A stretch of 64,000 bases of DNA from the NCBI GenBank assembly GCA_045590195.1, contig JAZNQN010000070.1, positions 1 to 64,000 on the forward strand, written 5' to 3'. This document shows, one piece after another, positions 34,073 through 42,029 of the stretch. This DNA comes from JAZNQN01 sp045590195 (GTDB taxonomy: Bacteria; Bacillota; Clostridia; UMGS1883; UMGS1540). The position numbers and the translations under genes are program-made. The notes under the pieces were generated by a model. The model was given only the letters and a program-made list of their open reading frames with translations, made no database searches and was not told the DNA's origin. Within the stretch, counting starts at the first letter, position 1. Every line of letters starts with the position of its first letter.

Positions 34073-34552
34073 GTGATAGTTATAAAAAGGAAATGGGTAA
34101 TTTACTTAATTAACATTCTGATACCGCTGGCAGTTGGCGGTTTAAGTGCGCTTTTTGCAGGTGGGGCAGATGCCTTTCAAAATTTTAATCCGCCACCACT
34201 TACGCCGCCTGCTATAGTTTTTCCTGTTGTATGGAGTATACTTTATACTTTGATGGGAATTTCTATGGCGCTTGTTATTTTGTCTTCGGCATCGCCAATG
34301 CAAAAAGAAAAATGTATTAAAATTTATGCTTTGCAGCTTTTTGTAAACTTTTTCTGGAGCATTATATTTTTCCGCTTTCAGGCGTATTTTTTGGCGTTTT
34401 TGTGGATTTTGCTCCTTCTCTGGCTTATTGTAAAAATGATAAAAGAGTTTTATAAGGCATCGCCTTTAGCGGCAAAACTGCAAATCCCGTATCTTATCTG
34501 GGTTTCATTTGCAACTTATCTTACTTTTGCAACATACATTTTATCAAGATAA
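34073..34552 (+). CDS. tspO: TspO/MBR-family tryptophan-rich sensory protein
   Basis: TspO proteins are five-helix membrane proteins that bind porphyrins or related ligands. The 159-residue product has five hydrophobic helices, FNPPPLTPPAIVFPVVWSIL with the family's proline-rich loop, and LQLFVNFFWSIIFF near the centre. The start is odd: the good site AAGGAG ends at 34073, exactly where the first possible codon GTG (34073) begins, and there is no downstream ATG, GTG or TTG at normal spacing before the first helix. ATA at 34082 would be correctly spaced. The reported boundary is the GTG. A terminator follows. Confidence 0.85.
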   Translation: MIVIKRKWVIYLINILIPLAVGGLSALFAGGADAFQNFNPPPLTPPAIVFPVVWSILYTLMGISMALVILSSASPMQKEKCIKIYALQLFVNFFWSIIFFRFQAYFLAFLWILLLLWLIVKMIKEFYKASPLAAKLQIPYLIWVSFATYLTFATYILSR

Positions 34553-34555
34553 TTT

Positions 34556-34578
34556 AAAGAGCGCTTTGGCGCTCTTTT
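34556..34578 (+). terminator. terminator after tspO
   Basis: AAAGAGCGC (34556-34564) pairs with GCGCTCTTT (34569-34577) around TTTG and is followed by T residues. It separates tspO from the next promoter. Confidence 0.8.
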
Positions 34579-34590
34579 CTTAATTAACTA

Positions 34591-34619
34591 TTGAATTTTC
34601 AAGGAAAATGTTGTATAAT
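34591..34619 (+). promoter_or_regulatory. promoter of the transglutaminase gene
   Basis: TTGAAT (34591-34596) and TATAAT (34614-34619) are spaced by 17 bp. A short direct repeat TAGGTGATTTA (34625-34635, 34636-34646) follows and supplies the ribosome binding site. Confidence 0.65.
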
Positions 34620-34648
34620 TATCGTAGGTGATTTAGTAGGTGATTTAT

Positions 34649-36322
34649 GTGAAAAGAACAGCGTTATTTATTTTAGCAATTATGTTGCTTTTAAATCTTC
34701 CGGTATTTGCCGGAGAAAATGTTGAATACGAGGTTAATTGCTGCAGCGAGCAAAGCTTTATAAAAGGCTGCATTCTGAATGGAATTATTGAAGGGCAGAG
34801 TGAGGTTTCGCTTGAAGGTTTCGGGTTTGACAAAAAAGTAGCCGAAGAAACCATTGAAGAGATAATTGCCGAAAATCCGCAGAGTACGGCAAATGTTTCC
34901 TCTTTTGAAATCAGCAGCGACGGCTCGGCCGCATTTTTTAAATACGACAACATTTTGTCGCTTAGCGAAAGCGTAGTTGTTTCGGCTGAAAAAGCACACA
35001 TATTATCCTTAATTGACGATGATATGACAGATATGGAAAAAGCCCTTGTTGTTCACGATTATATGGCGCAAAACTATGAATATGATACAACTTACAGTAT
35101 ATATAGCGCCGAAGGTATTTTTAAAAACAAAAAAGGCGTTTGTCAGGCATATGCTCTGGCATTTATTGAAATTATGAAAGAGCTTTCCATAGAGTGTAAA
35201 TTTGTTCCCAGCGACGCTATGAACCATGCGTGGAACCTTATAAAAATTGACGGCGAGTGGTACCATATTGATGTTACCTGGGATGACCCTACGCCTGATT
35301 TACTGGGCAGAGTAAACCACGTGTTTTTCCTTATAAGCGATGATGCCATTGCAAGCTCAGAATACTACCAAAGAGCTCACTACGGCTGGAAAAGCACAGA
35401 AAAGGCTGAAAGCAAAAAGTATGATGGATGTTTTTGGTACGATGTTGAAAAACCTATCATAGATAATGCTGGCTTCTGGTACTACATAAAGGAAACAGAA
35501 ACCAAGCCCATAAAAGGGCAAATTGTTAAGCGGAATATTTCTACAGGAGCTGAAAGCGTTATTCATACAATTGAAGATATTTGGATGGTTTGGGGCACTA
35601 CAAACCGTTACTGGCCCGGCTGTTTTTCGGGAATTGGCATAATGGATGACAGAATTTTTTACAATACCCCCAGAAAAATCTACAGTATGAAGCTTGACGG
35701 TACGGGCATCAGAACAGAGCTTACACCAAACACATCTGCAGGATACATATACGGAATAGTGGTAAGTGACCCTAAAATTATTTACGGCCTTTCAACTTCT
35801 CCCAACAACGGAATTGAAACGAAGAGTGATTATCATCTTCAATATTGTATATCCTTTGACGGAAATGGTGGAAGGGCATCTGCGGTTTACAAAAATGTGC
35901 CAAAGAACGGTTTATATGGAATACTGCCAACTGCCACCCGCGAAGGATATGAGTTTAAAGGCTGGTACACCGAGAAAGATGGCGGCATTTTAGTAACAAA
36001 AACCACTGCCCTCATAACTGAGGACGACCATACGCTTTACGCAAGGTGGGAAAGAAAACAACCTGAGGTTGTACCTGAAAAAACTGACGGTAAATGCACT
36101 GTGAGCATTGATCCCAAGTGGGAAAACGAAGAATGTTATATTTATGTGGCCTGCTTTAAAGAGGGAAAACTTTCGCATATTGAAAGACGCCTTTATAGCG
36201 GAAATGAAGAAAAATTTATCGTGGTTGACAATAGCGATGTGAAAATTATGTTGTGGGGAAAAGATGAGTTGTCAAACCTGTGCAACAGGATTTTAGTAGG
36301 AAAAGATAAGTTTGAAAATTAA
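34649..36322 (+). CDS. secreted transglutaminase-like protein with InlB-type repeat
   Basis: The 557-residue product has a signal peptide (MKRTALFILAIMLLLNLPVFA, likely cleaved before GE) and then a transglutaminase-like domain with the Cys-His-Asp triad: GVCQAYA (C165), MNHAWN (H193) and YHIDVTWDD (D208). A middle region of about 190 residues is followed by an InlB/Flg_new beta-grasp repeat (FDGNGG, EGYEFKGWYTEKDG, LYARWE) and a C-terminal 75-residue domain. Such proteins act outside the cell, often as proteases or cross-linkers. I chose GTG 34649, after the TAGGTG site; GTG 34640 overlaps that site. It stands alone between two terminators. Confidence 0.85.
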   Translation: MKRTALFILAIMLLLNLPVFAGENVEYEVNCCSEQSFIKGCILNGIIEGQSEVSLEGFGFDKKVAEETIEEIIAENPQSTANVSSFEISSDGSAAFFKYDNILSLSESVVVSAEKAHILSLIDDDMTDMEKALVVHDYMAQNYEYDTTYSIYSAEGIFKNKKGVCQAYALAFIEIMKELSIECKFVPSDAMNHAWNLIKIDGEWYHIDVTWDDPTPDLLGRVNHVFFLISDDAIASSEYYQRAHYGWKSTEKAESKKYDGCFWYDVEKPIIDNAGFWYYIKETETKPIKGQIVKRNISTGAESVIHTIEDIWMVWGTTNRYWPGCFSGIGIMDDRIFYNTPRKIYSMKLDGTGIRTELTPNTSAGYIYGIVVSDPKIIYGLSTSPNNGIETKSDYHLQYCISFDGNGGRASAVYKNVPKNGLYGILPTATREGYEFKGWYTEKDGGILVTKTTALITEDDHTLYARWERKQPEVVPEKTDGKCTVSIDPKWENEECYIYVACFKEGKLSHIERRLYSGNEEKFIVVDNSDVKIMLWGKDELSNLCNRILVGKDKFEN

Positions 36323-36333
36323 ATAATAAATAA

Positions 36334-36367
36334 AAAAGCCTGAAACGAATTTTCGTTTCAGGCTTTT
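36334..36367. terminator. bidirectional terminator
   Basis: AAAAGCCTGAAACGAA (36334-36349) pairs with 36352-36367, a 16-bp stem with essentially no loop before fraying. It ends the transglutaminase (+) and GH88 (-) genes. Its AAAAGCCTG arm recurs in the terminator at 31664. Confidence 0.85.
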
Positions 36368-36371
36368 GTTT

Positions 36372-37529
36372 TTACCAATATTTTTTCCAGTCAGGATTTA
36401 AAAGGCGCATAAGAGCTTCCATATAGAAGTAGTCGCCCCAAATGCAGCACTCGTTAATACCGAGGTTACCTGCGTAGTAATATGTTCCTGCTTTAAGAAG
36501 GCCTTCATCGGCGCAATCTTTTGTGGTGTAGTTTTCCATAAGTGAGCCAAGGATATTGCCAACTGCTTCGCTGTAGCGGATTTTGTGCGGAGCATCGAGA
36601 GGCATTGATTTAAGCGCTTCCAAAAGACCACAAACTGCAATTGATGCCGCAGATGAATCACGTGGTTCATCGCCATCCATAAAGCACAAATCCCAGTAAG
36701 CAACAAAATCTTCAGGGAGATGATTTAAGTAGTAATCAGTAATTCTGTAATACTTATCCATAATATCAGTATTCTGGAGATATGAATATGTAAAAGGAAT
36801 ACCTGTAACGCCCCATGCCTGCCCGCGTGACCAGCAAGAATCTGCAGCTTTGCCCTGTTTTGTTCCACCGCCGATTCGCTCGCCTGTATCAGGGTCGAAA
36901 TAGAAGTTCTGGTAAGTTGAGCCATCTTCTCTTACAACTGTGTTCATAGTTGTGTTAAAGTGAGCAACAGCTTTTCTTGAAAATTCGCTGTCGCCTGTTT
37001 CTTTGCCTGCCCAGTGAAGAAGGTTAATGTTCATAAGGCAGTCGATAATTAAGCGGTAAAGCTTTGGATCTTCAACATTGGTGTCGCCTGCAAGCTGAAT
37101 AAACTGGCCGCGTTCTCTGAAACGATTTGCCAGAACCTGAGCAGCTTCAATTGATTTCTGCCTTAAAACGTTATCGCCTGTTGCTTTAAAGCCGGCAACT
37201 GTTGAAAGAGTAAAGTTAAATCCGATATCGTGGTCGCCCATACCAATCATATTATCAACACGGTTTATAAATGTATCGCAAAGTTTTCTTGCTTCGTTTT
37301 TATATTTTTCATCTTTGGTGTATTCATACGCAAGCCAGAGCATACCGGTGTAAAAGCACTGGGTCCAGCCGCCTTTGTTTTCTATTTTGGCATATACACC
37401 ATCAACACTGGAAGCACCCGGGAACGACCCGTCGCTGTGTTTTTCCATCATTTTGTCAATTTTTTTAAGAGCATCACTCATCGCGCTTTCAAGTTTTTCG
37501 CGTGAGAGAGCTGCAATATTTTCAAGCAT
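36372..37529 (-). CDS. GH88 unsaturated glucuronyl hydrolase
   Basis: A 385-residue (alpha/alpha)6-barrel enzyme of glycoside hydrolase family 88, which removes unsaturated uronic acid from oligosaccharides made by polysaccharide lyases (from glycosaminoglycans, gellan or pectin-type chains). The two aspartates of the family lie in GMGDHDIGF (D101) and IIDCLMN (D163), spaced much as in Bacillus unsaturated glucuronyl hydrolase, and CWSRGQAWG is also conserved. There is no signal peptide, so imported disaccharides are the likely substrates. No lyase or uronate pathway gene is adjacent. GGGAGG precedes the ATG, and an AT-rich operator-like region lies upstream. Confidence 0.9.
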   Translation of the reverse strand: MLENIAALSREKLESAMSDALKKIDKMMEKHSDGSFPGASSVDGVYAKIENKGGWTQCFYTGMLWLAYEYTKDEKYKNEARKLCDTFINRVDNMIGMGDHDIGFNFTLSTVAGFKATGDNVLRQKSIEAAQVLANRFRERGQFIQLAGDTNVEDPKLYRLIIDCLMNINLLHWAGKETGDSEFSRKAVAHFNTTMNTVVREDGSTYQNFYFDPDTGERIGGGTKQGKAADSCWSRGQAWGVTGIPFTYSYLQNTDIMDKYYRITDYYLNHLPEDFVAYWDLCFMDGDEPRDSSAASIAVCGLLEALKSMPLDAPHKIRYSEAVGNILGSLMENYTTKDCADEGLLKAGTYYYAGNLGINECCIWGDYFYMEALMRLLNPDWKKYW

Positions 37530-37559
37530 AATAAACCTCCCATAAGTAGTTTCAAGTTG

Positions 37560-37620
37560 ATTATAACATTATTAAAGTGCAATTGCAACCTTTATTTACA
37601 AAATTTGCAAATTTATTTAC
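37560..37620 (-). promoter_or_regulatory. GH88 promoter with palindromic operator candidates
   Basis: On the minus strand TTGCAA (37583-37588) and TATAAT (37560-37565) are spaced by 17 bp. The palindrome TGCAATTGCA (37578-37587) overlaps the -35 box, and a 14-bp palindrome AAATTTGCAAATTT (37601-37614) lies just upstream, flanked by direct repeats TTTATTTAC at 37591 and 37612 (21 bp apart). These are plausible regulator sites. The rest of the 37530-37851 gap is AT-rich and holds the divergent mraZ promoter and operator. Confidence 0.6.
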
Positions 37621-37767
37621 CCTATAAATAAATGTTTTTGCAATCTATATTTCGTACAGGTAATTTTTGGAGCAACTATATCTTGTATATTTCAGTAATA
37701 TTTCATCATTTTAACAAAAAAATTAAAAAAAATTCGCCTTTTTGAAGAAGAAATTTTCAAAAAATAC

Positions 37768-37796
37768 TTGAAATTTTAGAAAAAATGAGTTAAAAT
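37768..37796 (+). promoter_or_regulatory. dcw cluster promoter
   Basis: TTGAAA (37768-37773) and TAAAAT (37791-37796) are spaced by 17 bp. Transcription would start near 37803, exactly at the first unit of the MraZ-type operator, so bound MraZ would block initiation. Confidence 0.65.
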
Positions 37797-37802
37797 TTAA
37801 TC

Positions 37803-37842
37803 AAAGTGGGGAAAAGTACCACGAAATTCCACAAAGTGGGGG
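37803..37842 (+). promoter_or_regulatory. MraZ-type operator, four 10-bp units
   Basis: Four contiguous 10-mers in strict phase: AAAGTGGGGA (37803), AAAGTACCAC (37813), GAAATTCCAC (37823), AAAGTGGGGG (37833). Outer units match the AAAGTG/TGGG boxes known for MraZ operators; inner units are degenerate. The last unit merges with the mraZ ribosome binding site. Confidence 0.75.
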
Positions 37843-37851
37843 GTGAGGGTA

Positions 37852-38295
37852 ATGTTTATAGGTGAATATTCACATAGTGTTGACGCTAAGGGCCGACTTA
37901 TATTGCCCTCGCGTTTCAGAGAAGATTTGGGCGGTGCTTGCGTTGTTGCAAAAGGATACGACGGCTGCCTTAATGTTTACACGGTGGAAGAATGGGAAGA
38001 ATTTGTTGCAGGGCTTACAAAACTCAGCCCTCACAATCCTGATGCACGTAGAGTTCAGCGTTTGTTCGCGGCGGGAGCAACTCCTTGCGAACTGGACAAG
38101 CAGGGTAGAATTATTATTCCTGCAAACCTTAGAGAATATGGTGGACTTTGCGGAGAAAAAGTTGAAGTTATGGTAGTTGGTGCACTTTCAAAAATTGAAG
38201 TGTGGTCTGCTGATAGATGGAAAGAATATAACGAAGGCGAAGGCAGTATGACCCTTGAAGAGGCAGGTGCAAACCTGTCGGGAATGGGGCTTTGA
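37852..38295 (+). CDS. mraZ: transcriptional regulator MraZ
   Basis: MraZ is a ring-forming, AbrB-like DNA-binding protein that represses the division and cell-wall cluster it heads. The 147-residue product contains the duplicated SpoVT/AbrB fold with the signatures FIGEYSHSVDAKGRLILPSRFRE (given here only as a family block) and CELDKQGRIIIPANLREY. I chose the ATG at 37852, giving MFIGEY, as in most MraZ proteins; the GTG three codons upstream is part of the GGGGGGTGAGGG site. It is followed 2 bp later by rsmH, the universal order. Autoregulation through the upstream 10-bp repeats is strongly suggested. Confidence 0.96.
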   Translation: MFIGEYSHSVDAKGRLILPSRFREDLGGACVVAKGYDGCLNVYTVEEWEEFVAGLTKLSPHNPDARRVQRLFAAGATPCELDKQGRIIIPANLREYGGLCGEKVEVMVVGALSKIEVWSADRWKEYNEGEGSMTLEEAGANLSGMGL

Positions 38296-38297
38296 TA

Positions 38298-39230
38298 ATG
38301 GAAAAGAAAGAATTTGAGCACGTTACCGTTTTAAAAAATGAAATGATAGATGCTGTTGTTAAGAACGGTGGTATTTATGTTGACCTTACCTTAGGTGGTG
38401 GAGGACACAGCGAAGAAGTTTTAAAACGTGGCGCTACTTTAATAGGAATAGATCAGGATAGCGATGCTATAAAAGCTGCAGGAGAAAGGCTTTCTGAATT
38501 TGAAGGAAAGTTTACTCTGGTAAAAAGTAACTTTAAAGATTTAAAACAGGTTTTATACGATTTAAAAATAGAAAAGGTTGATGGGATTATTGCCGATTTG
38601 GGCGTTTCGTCTTATCAGCTTGACGAAGGAAGCCGTGGTTTTTCTTATATGCACGACGGAAAGCTTGATATGAGAATGGACCAGAGCGGGGCTTTGAGCG
38701 CTGAAGATATTGTAAACGATTATAGCGAAGAAGAGCTTACAAGAATTATTACAGACTTTGGCGAGGAAAGATGGGCGAAAAGAATTGCCGCTTTTATAGC
38801 AGATGCAAGAAAAAAAGAGCGCATAAAAACAACTGCCCAGCTTGTTTCGATTATAAAAGCCGCTGTGCCTAAAGGCGCAAGGCAGGGCGGGCCTCATCCT
38901 GCAAAAAGAACTTTTCAGGCAATAAGAATTGAGGTAAATCACGAGCTTGATATATTGGCAAAAACAATAGAAGATGCCGCCGATATGCTAAAGCCGGGCG
39001 GCAGAATGGGTTTTATAACATTTCATTCACTTGAGGACAGAATAGTTAAGGAAACATATCAGCATCTTGCAAAAGGGTGTACATGCCCTCCGTCGTTTCC
39101 TGTTTGTGTTTGTGGTGGTACACCTAAACTTCGTGTTGTTACACGAAAACCAATAATTCCCACAGATGAAGAAGTAAATGTAAATCCACGCGCGAGAAGC
39201 GCAAAACTTAGAATTGCGGAAGGAGTGTAA
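38298..39230 (+). CDS. rsmH: 16S rRNA (cytosine1402-N4)-methyltransferase RsmH
   Basis: RsmH (MraW) methylates N4 of C1402 in 16S rRNA near the P site. The 310-residue product has the SAM-binding loop DLTLGGGGHSEEVL, the motif IIADLGVSSYQLD, the RsmH insertion domain with KRTFQAIRIEVN, and GGRMGFITFHSLEDR close to the C-terminus. The start ATG lies 2 nt after the mraZ stop; a TTG codon two triplets earlier overlaps it. The next gene, ftsL, follows after 3 nt. Confidence 0.97.
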   Translation: MEKKEFEHVTVLKNEMIDAVVKNGGIYVDLTLGGGGHSEEVLKRGATLIGIDQDSDAIKAAGERLSEFEGKFTLVKSNFKDLKQVLYDLKIEKVDGIIADLGVSSYQLDEGSRGFSYMHDGKLDMRMDQSGALSAEDIVNDYSEEELTRIITDFGEERWAKRIAAFIADARKKERIKTTAQLVSIIKAAVPKGARQGGPHPAKRTFQAIRIEVNHELDILAKTIEDAADMLKPGGRMGFITFHSLEDRIVKETYQHLAKGCTCPPSFPVCVCGGTPKLRVVTRKPIIPTDEEVNVNPRARSAKLRIAEGV

Positions 39231-39233
39231 AAA

Positions 39234-39680
39234 GTGAATAGGTATAATTATGGTACCGGTGCCCGTAAAATTGAGAAAACCTATAAAGAGGAACCCAAAA
39301 AGGTTTTAGTAAGAAAACCAAAGGTTGACAAAGTGTTTGTTTTTTCCTTTATTCTTGCGGCTATGCTCGCTTTTACACTGCTTGGAAGATATTCTATAAT
39401 CACGGAAAAAACTGCTCAGGTTGAAAATCTTAAAAAAGAATATGATACAGTAAACAGTATGGTGGTTTCCGGTGAATATGAATTCGAGAAAAGTATCGAC
39501 CTTAAAAAAGTTGAAGAAACTGCAACGGGCAAGCTTGGTATGCAGCGCCCCGAAAAACATCAGATGGTTTATATCAGTATGGATAATGCCGATTATTGCG
39601 AAGTAAACAAGGCAGAGGGCGGTGGCTTTCTTGCCAGCATTCTGTCAGGGGTTTCCCGATTTATGGAATATTTCAAATAA
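39234..39680 (+). CDS. ftsL: cell division protein FtsL-like
   Basis: A small bitopic membrane protein of 148 residues, lying where ftsL is expected between rsmH and the class B PBP gene. A basic cytoplasmic N-terminus (about 40 residues, with KVLVRKPKVDKV) is followed by a membrane helix (VFVFSFILAAMLAFTLLG) and a short coiled coil. FtsL sequences are poorly conserved, so the call rests on size, topology and position. The start is GTG 39234, 7 nt after GGAAGGAG. A stem-loop follows before the PBP gene. An additional hydrophobic C-terminal stretch (GGGFLASILSGVSRF) is odd for FtsL. Confidence 0.8.
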   Translation: MNRYNYGTGARKIEKTYKEEPKKVLVRKPKVDKVFVFSFILAAMLAFTLLGRYSIITEKTAQVENLKKEYDTVNSMVVSGEYEFEKSIDLKKVEETATGKLGMQRPEKHQMVYISMDNADYCEVNKAEGGGFLASILSGVSRFMEYFK

Positions 39681-39724
39681 TATACAATATAAATAATTAA
39701 GCAGGGAATTAGTTTCATTGCTTT

Positions 39725-39778
39725 AAAAAAAGACTCTTGAGTTAAGTTCTCAATATAAGAATTTACCGGGAGTTTTTT
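39725..39778 (+). terminator. possible attenuator before the PBP gene
   Basis: A-rich arm 39726-39736 (one bulged G) can pair with GGAGTTTTTT (39769-39778), enclosing a smaller TTGAG/CTCAA hairpin (39737-39741 with 39749-39753). The T-run after the outer stem resembles a terminator that could reduce flow from mraZ-rsmH-ftsL into the downstream genes. No clear new promoter is visible in 39681-39821. Confidence 0.4.
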
Positions 39779-39821
39779 GAGTAATTAAGAATATGACCGT
39801 TTTGTAGAAAGGAGAGTAAAT

Positions 39822-42005
39822 ATGGCCAAAATCAAGGTAAATGTCAACAGGCGAATGAGAGCATTTTGCGCCGTGTTTATCTTTTTTATGGCATTACTTC
39901 TTTTGAGAACGGCTTATTTACAGATTTTTCGCGGTGGCCAGCTTCGCGATGCTGCTGAGGCTCAGCAAACCCGTGATAGTATGATTACTCCCGAGAGGGG
40001 AACAATTTACGACAGAAACAGGAAAGTTCTTGCCCAAAGTGCAAGTGCGGAAATGGTTTGCATCGAACCTATAGTTATTAAGAAAAAGGGAAATGCTGCC
40101 GAAGTGGCACAAAAGCTTTCTGAAATACTTAAGATAGACTACGAGGAAATTTATAAAAAAACTCAGAAAAACAGCTACTACGAAATTATAAAAAAGAAAG
40201 TTGAAAAAGAAGTTTCTGATAAAATAAGAGCACTTGGGCTTGCGGGCGTAAGGCTTGATGAAGATACTAAAAGATATTATCCCGGCGGAGAACTTGCATC
40301 TCATGTTATAGGTTTTACAGGCGCCGATAACCAGGGCCTTGGCGGCATAGAAATGGTTTATGACAGCGACCTTAAAGGAACTCCCGGAAGAATAAGAACG
40401 GCGAAAAATGCAAATGGTATGGATATGCCCTTTGAAAGCGAACAGTATCTTGAGGCAGAAGCCGGCAGCGATGTTGTGCTTACAATAGATGAGGTTATTC
40501 AGCATTTTGTTGAAAAACATCTTGAAACCGCATGGCTTGACAATAAGGTTGAAGATGGTGCGGCTGCAATTGTAATGAATCCGAACACGGGCGAAATTCT
40601 TGCTATGGCAACAAAACCAGGATATGACCTTAATGCCCCTATGCAGATTGCAAGTGAAGATGTTCTGGAATATCTGAAAGGTTTTGAAGGGGAAGAATAC
40701 GATACCAAATATAGCGAAGAGCTTAATAGAATGTGGCGTAACAAAGCGGTTGTTGATACCTATGAACCCGGTTCAACATTTAAAGCAATTGTAGCTTCGG
40801 CGGCTCTTGAAGAAAACAGTTCTTCTCTGAATGATGGCTTTTTCTGTTCAGGTAGTGCACATGTTACCGACTGGGATATCCGATGCCATAAAGCCGGAGG
40901 TCACGGGGCGGAAAATTTTGTTCAGGCTGTTTACAATTCGTGTAACCCTGCATTTATCGAAATAGGCTTAAAGCTTGGAGTTAAAAACTTTACAAAGTAC
41001 TTCAGCGCATTTGGTTTTACAGAAAAAACAGGTTTTGAGCTTCCGGGCGAAGCGGTAGGAAGCCACTATACTGCGGATAATATGACAACTATCGACCTTG
41101 CCGTAAACTCGTTCGGCCAAAGTTTTACCATAACACCACTTCAGATGATTTCGGCCATGAGCGCTATTGCAAATGGCGGACATCTTATGAAACCATACAT
41201 CGTAAAACAGATTTGTGATAAAAACGGAAACGTTATAAAAAATGTAGACCCACAGGAAGTAAGACAGGTAATAAGCGAGAGCACAAGCCAGACTATGTGC
41301 GGAATTTTGGAAGGCGTTGTATCTGAAGGTGGCGGTAGAAATGCTTATGTTCCCGGTTTCAGAATAGCGGGCAAAACAGGTACAAGTGAAAAGGTTCCCC
41401 GTGGTTGCGGCGAGTATATAGCATCTTTTGTAGGATTTGCTCCGGCAGATAACCCGCAGATAGCAGTTTTGGTACTGCTTGATAACCCGCGTGGAAATGA
41501 ATACTACGGCGGTATGATTGCCGCACCGGTAGTTGGCAATATAGTAAATGATACTTTGAGATATTTAGGTGTTCAGCCTCAGTATACACAGGAAGAAATG
41601 ACACAAAGCGATATTTTAATGCCCGGTGTTGTTGGTATGAGCGTTGAAGATGCAAAAAAAGCTATTACGGGCGCATCGCTTAAATATCAAATAATAGGTG
41701 AAGGCGAAACTATAATCGACCAGACACCAAAAGCCGGCGTTGGCCTTTCATCGGGCGCAGTTGGCATACTTTACACAGTTGAAGGCGCACTCACCGAGGT
41801 AACCGTTCCCGACCTTACGGGAATGAGTAGCGTTGATTGTAATATAGCCCTTGCAAATTGCGGGCTTAACTTTAATGTTTCAGGGCCGGGTAAAACCGAT
41901 ACAGCAGGATATGCCCTTGCATCAAGCCAGGAACCGGCTCCCGGAAGCGTTGTTCCCGCGGGAACTATTGTAAATGTTCAGTTCAGGCATACAAGTGCCG
42001 AATAG
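39822..42005 (+). CDS. class B penicillin-binding protein with two PASTA domains (SpoVD/FtsI type)
   Basis: A division or sporulation transpeptidase that cross-links septal peptidoglycan. The 727-residue product has an N-terminal membrane anchor (about residues 14-32), a PBP dimerisation domain starting at TPERGTIYDRN, and a transpeptidase with active-site S318 in STFK (S-x-x-K), YNSCN (S-x-N) and KTG at 518-520. Two C-terminal PASTA domains (MPGVVGMSVEDA and VPDLTGMSSVDCNIA) are seen in SpoVD and in some FtsI proteins. The position after ftsL fits both. The start follows AAAGGAGAG. Whether it serves vegetative division or spores cannot be decided, as no second class B PBP gene is in the window. 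Confidence 0.92.
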   Translation: MAKIKVNVNRRMRAFCAVFIFFMALLLLRTAYLQIFRGGQLRDAAEAQQTRDSMITPERGTIYDRNRKVLAQSASAEMVCIEPIVIKKKGNAAEVAQKLSEILKIDYEEIYKKTQKNSYYEIIKKKVEKEVSDKIRALGLAGVRLDEDTKRYYPGGELASHVIGFTGADNQGLGGIEMVYDSDLKGTPGRIRTAKNANGMDMPFESEQYLEAEAGSDVVLTIDEVIQHFVEKHLETAWLDNKVEDGAAAIVMNPNTGEILAMATKPGYDLNAPMQIASEDVLEYLKGFEGEEYDTKYSEELNRMWRNKAVVDTYEPGSTFKAIVASAALEENSSSLNDGFFCSGSAHVTDWDIRCHKAGGHGAENFVQAVYNSCNPAFIEIGLKLGVKNFTKYFSAFGFTEKTGFELPGEAVGSHYTADNMTTIDLAVNSFGQSFTITPLQMISAMSAIANGGHLMKPYIVKQICDKNGNVIKNVDPQEVRQVISESTSQTMCGILEGVVSEGGGRNAYVPGFRIAGKTGTSEKVPRGCGEYIASFVGFAPADNPQIAVLVLLDNPRGNEYYGGMIAAPVVGNIVNDTLRYLGVQPQYTQEEMTQSDILMPGVVGMSVEDAKKAITGASLKYQIIGEGETIIDQTPKAGVGLSSGAVGILYTVEGALTEVTVPDLTGMSSVDCNIALANCGLNFNVSGPGKTDTAGYALASSQEPAPGSVVPAGTIVNVQFRHTSAE

Positions 42006-42029
42006 CCTTTGGAAAGGAGTGATAAAAAG

